Positions 61,063-64,000 of a stretch of 64,000 bases of DNA are shown in pieces. Source of the DNA: Palauibacter sp022826685 (GTDB lineage Bacteria > Gemmatimonadota > Gemmatimonadetes > Palauibacterales > Palauibacteraceae); the NCBI RefSeq assembly GCF_965221685.1, contig NZ_OZ244907.1; one strand, 5' to 3'. A program made the translations under genes and the position numbers. Position 1 is the first letter of the stretch, and the number at the start of each line of letters is the position of its first letter. Below the pieces are notes generated by a model, which saw only the letters and a program-made list of their open reading frames with translations, had not been told where the DNA came from and made no database searches.

Positions 61063-62154
61063 TCAGGTTCCGTTGGCCCACCTGAAGCGACGCTTCAGAT
61101 CGTTGCAATGTGAGTGCGGCATCAGGCCCTCATGCTGCAACCGCCCCACTACAATGCCCGGCGATACGCCGCACTCGCGGGCAAATGCCCGAATCCCGGC
61201 CTTGCTGTAGGGCCGCATCCTCCGGAGTCGCTCGAACTCCCGTCTCGGAATCAACGCATTGGCCGCCCACCGATTAGCCTCCGCTTCCCGCTCTCCCTCG
61301 TGCCGGTGCCCCTCGATGAAGATCAGTCTCTTCCCATGGAGCAGGACGTGCGCGGCCTCATGGAAGAACGTAAACCACAAATGGTCGTCGGTACGATACC
61401 GAAGACTCAACTGGATCAGCGCCTTGTCCGGTGCAATCCAACGCGTAGCGCCGCTGGCACGGCAACCCTTGAACTCGGGAACAAACGAGACGATGACGCC
61501 GGCCCTTGCACAGGCGGCCACGAGCTTGTCCTGAAAGACCTCGGGTTCCTCCCGAGTAAGGGATCGGGCCTGGCGGAGCGCGGCCTTGAAAGCCCTCCGG
61601 TCATATGGCTGGCCGGGTACGCTCTCAGCCTCGATCAAGCCTTGCCGCAACCAAACGGCCAGCGAGCCTTCGTCGACATCGAAGGCCGTCGACTTGCGGA
61701 ACGCAACGTTCTGGAGCGCAAAGAGCTCCGACCACTGATCGGGGCTTGAGACGCCCAGGAACGCCAGCAACTCCCGCACACGCTCCGGCTTGGTCGCGTC
61801 TCGCCGAAGCAGGCCTCGTCTCACCATCTCCGCGACGGGGAACTTCGCGAGCCAAGACACACGCCGAGCCAACTGGTCCTCTTGTTCCCGGCGTGCCAGA
61901 TACTCGCGATATTGTTGTTCTCGAGTATTCCAGAACGCGGCCGGCACTCCCAGCACCAATTCGAACTGCAGCGCCGTGTCGACCGTGATCGCGGCTTTTC
62001 CGTTGACAATCTCGCTGATCGTCTTCTTCGGTCGTCCCGTGCGAGTCGCCAATTCCGCCTGCGTCAAGCATCGCTCATGCAGGATTTCCCTCAGAGTGTC
62101 GCCGGGCGGCGACACCTCATCGGGAGAGTATCGGTTCCTCACGGGCTCACTCAT
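61063..62154 (-). CDS. higA: HigA-type antitoxin: XRE helix-turn-helix plus ImmA/IrrE metallopeptidase domain
   Basis: 363 residues. N-terminal HTH_3 (about 25-75: TQAELATRTGRPKKTISEI) with the HigA-type tail AITVDTALQFELVLGVPAAFW; residues about 200-330 are an ImmA/IrrE-type domain with the zinc motif HEAAHVLLHG. Much longer than a classic ~100-residue HigA, which it would replace as autorepressor; the metalloprotease part could cleave a repressor or the toxin. The start is 62154, overlapping the toxin stop by eight bases. The 3' end is 18 bases from the broken amidohydrolase start. Confidence 0.88.
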   Translation of the reverse strand: MSEPVRNRYSPDEVSPPGDTLREILHERCLTQAELATRTGRPKKTISEIVNGKAAITVDTALQFELVLGVPAAFWNTREQQYREYLARREQEDQLARRVSWLAKFPVAEMVRRGLLRRDATKPERVRELLAFLGVSSPDQWSELFALQNVAFRKSTAFDVDEGSLAVWLRQGLIEAESVPGQPYDRRAFKAALRQARSLTREEPEVFQDKLVAACARAGVIVSFVPEFKGCRASGATRWIAPDKALIQLSLRYRTDDHLWFTFFHEAAHVLLHGKRLIFIEGHRHEGEREAEANRWAANALIPRREFERLRRMRPYSKAGIRAFARECGVSPGIVVGRLQHEGLMPHSHCNDLKRRFRWANGT

Positions 62155-62482
62155 GGGTGTCCTCGACTCCAAGAATCCTTACGGTGGTGACGCCGGCCCA
62201 ATCGAGCCCTCCATCCGGCTTGACCGGGACGGGCTCGTCCGCCGGCTCGAACAAGAGGCGATACGGATGACGCAGATCGAGGGAGAGTATTCCGGCCAAC
62301 TCCCCCTTCAGTTCATGACAGCGACCGGGCAATCTCCTCATCACTTCAAGGTTCTCTGCCGCTCGCAGATCGTCGAGGCGGCGCCTGATCCTCCTGGTTC
62401 CATCTGCTCCCCAAACCCGGGTCCCTGCGTGAATCGAATTACACTGCTTTTCAAGCCGTTTGGTCTTGAAAACGATGTCCAA
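62147..62482 (-). CDS. higB: HigB-type (RelE superfamily) toxin
   Basis: 111 residues, RelE-fold mRNA-cutting toxin family. Seen: FKTKRLEKQCNS, RRIRRRLDDLRAAENLEVM, LPGRCHELKGE, LSLDLRHPYRLLFEP and GGLDWAGVTTVRIL, all family positions. It precedes its antitoxin, the HigBA order. The start is TTG 62482, with GGTGG seven bases upstream; no ATG or GTG is usable. A 39-base AT-rich promoter region upstream (62502-62540) stands out from the GC-rich surroundings. Confidence 0.9.
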   Translation of the reverse strand: MDIVFKTKRLEKQCNSIHAGTRVWGADGTRRIRRRLDDLRAAENLEVMRRLPGRCHELKGELAGILSLDLRHPYRLLFEPADEPVPVKPDGGLDWAGVTTVRILGVEDTHE

Positions 62483-62509
62483 TCGAAATCCACCTCGGCA
62501 CCATAGATA

Positions 62510-62537
62510 AAATTACGTTAACGATTTACGTTATCAA
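62510..62537 (-). promoter_or_regulatory. Putative higBA promoter with repeats
   Basis: On the minus strand TTGATA (62537-62532), a 16-base spacer, TAATTT (62515-62510), about 28 bases before the TTG start. TTACGTTA repeats at 62513-62520 and 62526-62533 and the palindrome CGTTAACG (62516-62523) overlap the core, a plausible HigA operator. The remaining gap, 62541-62751, has no gene that I trust. Confidence 0.5.
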
Positions 62538-62751
62538 AATCATATCTCGGCGTCGATGACGCGGCAACAGCGTGTCGCCAGTCCCCTACGGCGGCACGAT
62601 TCCGTCGGGTCTCCGCCTCCACGACGGACTCGATCCTGTTACTGTGAGCCGTCGGCACACGACTGCCATCCGAACGGAATCGGAGTTGACACTGCACGAA
62701 CCGAGCGCGGCGCTCGCCAATCCTCCCAGTGGCCTCTCGGGACGCACGTCG

Positions 62752-63912
62752 ATGCGCCCGGCGGCGGTCGTGGCGCTCATCGTCGTCTCGCACACGACGA
62801 TCGATGCGTACACCGCGTTCCTGCCGCCGCTGCTGCCGCGGATCATGGACAACCTCGGCCTCTCGATCACGCTGGCCGCGACGCTGTCGACCGTACTCTC
62901 CATCTCGACCGCGCTCCCGCAGCCGGCCTTCGGCTACCTCGCGGACCGCTTCGGGAGGCGCGCCTTCCTCGCCGCGGGGCCGATCGTGGGGGGCGTGTTC
63001 ATCTCGCTGCTGGGGATGGCGCCCAGCTACTTCGTCCTCCTCCTGTTGCTCACGGTGGGAGGACTGGGGTCGGCCGCCTTTCACCCGCCGGGGGCCTCGC
63101 TCGTCGCGCGCGCCGGAGACGGTCGTGGAAGCGGCGTACGCATGTCCATCTTCTCCTTCGGGGGTGCGGCGGGCTTCGCGCTGGGGCCGATCAGCGCGGT
63201 CGCCATCGTGGGACTGTTCGGGCTCTCCGGTCTGTGGATCGCGATGATCCCGGGGGTCGTGCTCGGAATCGCCCTCTGGTTCGTCGCGAAGGGTCGGACC
63301 CGGGTGGGGCCGGGGACCCCGCCGCCTCCCCCGCTGGAGGTGCTCCGCAAGCTCAAGGGGCCGCTCGGTCTCGTGTTCGGGATCTCGGTCGTAGGATCCT
63401 TCGCGCAGAAGGCGATCCTCACCTTCATCCCGATCATCGCCCACCGCGCGGGCGAGAGCGAGACGGCGGGCGCCATCGTGCTCAGCGTCTATCTCGGCGC
63501 CCAGGGCCTCGGGACGCTCGCCTCCGGCTTCCTCACCGACCGGTTCAACCGGCAGCACCTCCTGGCCGCGATCAGCGTACTCGCCGTGCCCACTCACATC
63601 CTCGCGCTCACGCTGGCGCCGGCGAGCCCCGCCGCGATCGTGATGGCCGTGTGCGCGGGCTTCCTGAACATGGCGCTGCTGCCTCCGATCGTCGTGGTTG
63701 CGCAGGAGATCCTCCCCTCGGGGACGGCGGTGAGTTCGGGCATCGTCATGGGGCTCGCGTGGGCCGTGGGGACGCTGGCGATTCCCGTCGTGGGCGGGTT
63801 CGCGGACGCGTTCGGGCCCGTCGCCGCGACCGCGTGGTCGATGCCGCTCCTGCTGCTCGGCGCGCTCTTCGCCATGCAGCCCTCGCTGCGCCCTTACCGC
63901 AGGGCCCGGTGA
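62752..63912 (+). CDS. MFS transporter (fosmidomycin-resistance-like exporter)
   Basis: 386 residues, about twelve membrane helices. The major-facilitator signature between helices 2 and 3 is seen (GYLADRFGRRAF), with a second copy-like FLTDRFNRQHLL in the C-half, and helix 1 HTTIDAYTAFLPPLLPRI is of the Fsr type. It likely expels a small molecule by proton antiport. The ATG at 62752 aligns with the family start; an upstream GTG (62644) would add 36 unrelated residues. Stop and the next start overlap by one base (TGATG). Confidence 0.85.
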   Translation: MRPAAVVALIVVSHTTIDAYTAFLPPLLPRIMDNLGLSITLAATLSTVLSISTALPQPAFGYLADRFGRRAFLAAGPIVGGVFISLLGMAPSYFVLLLLLTVGGLGSAAFHPPGASLVARAGDGRGSGVRMSIFSFGGAAGFALGPISAVAIVGLFGLSGLWIAMIPGVVLGIALWFVAKGRTRVGPGTPPPPPLEVLRKLKGPLGLVFGISVVGSFAQKAILTFIPIIAHRAGESETAGAIVLSVYLGAQGLGTLASGFLTDRFNRQHLLAAISVLAVPTHILALTLAPASPAAIVMAVCAGFLNMALLPPIVVVAQEILPSGTAVSSGIVMGLAWAVGTLAIPVVGGFADAFGPVAATAWSMPLLLLGALFAMQPSLRPYRRAR

Positions 63913-64000
63913 TGAACCGATCGAACCCATCCGTCGTCGCGTTGGCCGCCGCCTTCCTCGCCGCCTGCGGGGGGGCGCCGCCGGTCGACCCGGCCGACCC
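63912..64000 (+). CDS. Lipoprotein, 3' truncated by window edge
   Basis: Only the first 29 codons are visible: MNRSNPSVVALAAAFLAAC followed by GGAPPVDPADP, a textbook lipoprotein signal (FLAAC). It is coupled to the MFS gene by a one-base overlap (TGATG). The function cannot be judged. Confidence 0.75.
   Translation, partial: MNRSNPSVVALAAAFLAACGGAPPVDPAD

Noticed and set aside
62508..62540. TTACGTTA repeats as an attachment site
   Set aside because: No second distant copy or recombinase was seen, and they coincide with a promoter for higBA.
1..64000. tRNA, rRNA, CRISPR arrays and riboswitches
   Set aside because: I saw no cloverleaf-like or repeat-spacer pattern by eye and no recognisable leader; a covariance-model scan would be needed to exclude small RNAs.

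Overview
The window is a GC-rich, densely coding bacterial chromosome segment with no rRNA, tRNA, CRISPR array or transposase visible. A LysW-dependent amino-acid cluster, carboxypeptidase-regulatory/TonB outer-membrane proteins, TolC and OmpH homologues, Tat-exported molybdoenzymes and many secreted lipoprotein hydrolases point to a diderm. I favour a heterotrophic Gemmatimonadota-like bacterium, but this is inference from gene content; no phylogenetic marker was tested.

Layout. 1-3702 (+): tail of a histone-deacetylase-family amidohydrolase, an M24 peptidase-like protein, a dipeptide epimerase and a divergent TrpF paralogue, apparently one operon. 3734-7431 (-): a secreted protein made of nine cysteine-pair repeats, then PriA. 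7538-8678 (+): an HNH nuclease and a TatA/B-like protein. 8605-10185 (-): an unrecognised secreted protein. 10345-12919 (+): an overlapping run of CoxS-type [2Fe-2S] subunit, exported RidA-like protein and lipoprotein serine hydrolase. 13004-14451 (+): an AbiE-type toxin-antitoxin pair with operator-like repeats. 14507-25107: OmpH, D-aminoacylase-like enzyme, a YkvI/SDF-transporter/QueF operon, a sodium symporter, TolC, a TonB-plug-like protein and a lipoprotein amidohydrolase. 25269-29630 (+): the large molybdenum hydroxylase subunit, YjbQ, and a leishmanolysin-like protease.

29663-37271 is the most unusual part. A good sigma70-type promoter, with a perfect inverted repeat over its -35 box, precedes an RND adaptor, an RND permease and a 674-residue protein that fuses a GPP34 (GOLPH3-like) domain to a cytochrome P450. 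A Rieske oxygenase lies tail-to-tail with it, and the two stop codons share one CTAG. I infer a hydrophobic-substrate oxidation and export system, with the GPP34 part possibly tethering the P450 to membrane.

37348-39954 is a secreted debranching-enzyme-like glycosidase. 40220-44889 (-) is a compact lysW-X-Y-(glutamine amidotransferase)-Z-J operon for carrier-protein-mediated lysine or arginine synthesis. 44955-50491 (-) holds a YwaF-like membrane protein, a NagB-PIG-L fusion and an M16 protease. 50699-56613 carries a DUF1460 protein and, convergent with it, a coupled lipoprotein amidase plus TonB-dependent receptor. 56674-59500 has two Tat-exported sulfite-oxidase-like proteins flanking a DUF2784 protein. 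59586-61044 is an amidohydrolase broken by a nine-G tract. 61063-62482 is a higBA toxin-antitoxin locus whose antitoxin carries an ImmA/IrrE domain. 62752-64000 is an MFS exporter and the first codons of a lipoprotein.

Recurring theme: four-base ATGA/GTGA overlaps couple many neighbours, and secreted hydrolases, sodium symporters and TonB proteins suggest scavenging of peptides, amino acids and amides. No intergenic stretch exceeds about 300 bases; the longest (39955-40219 and 62483-62751) are described under their hairpin and promoter entries.
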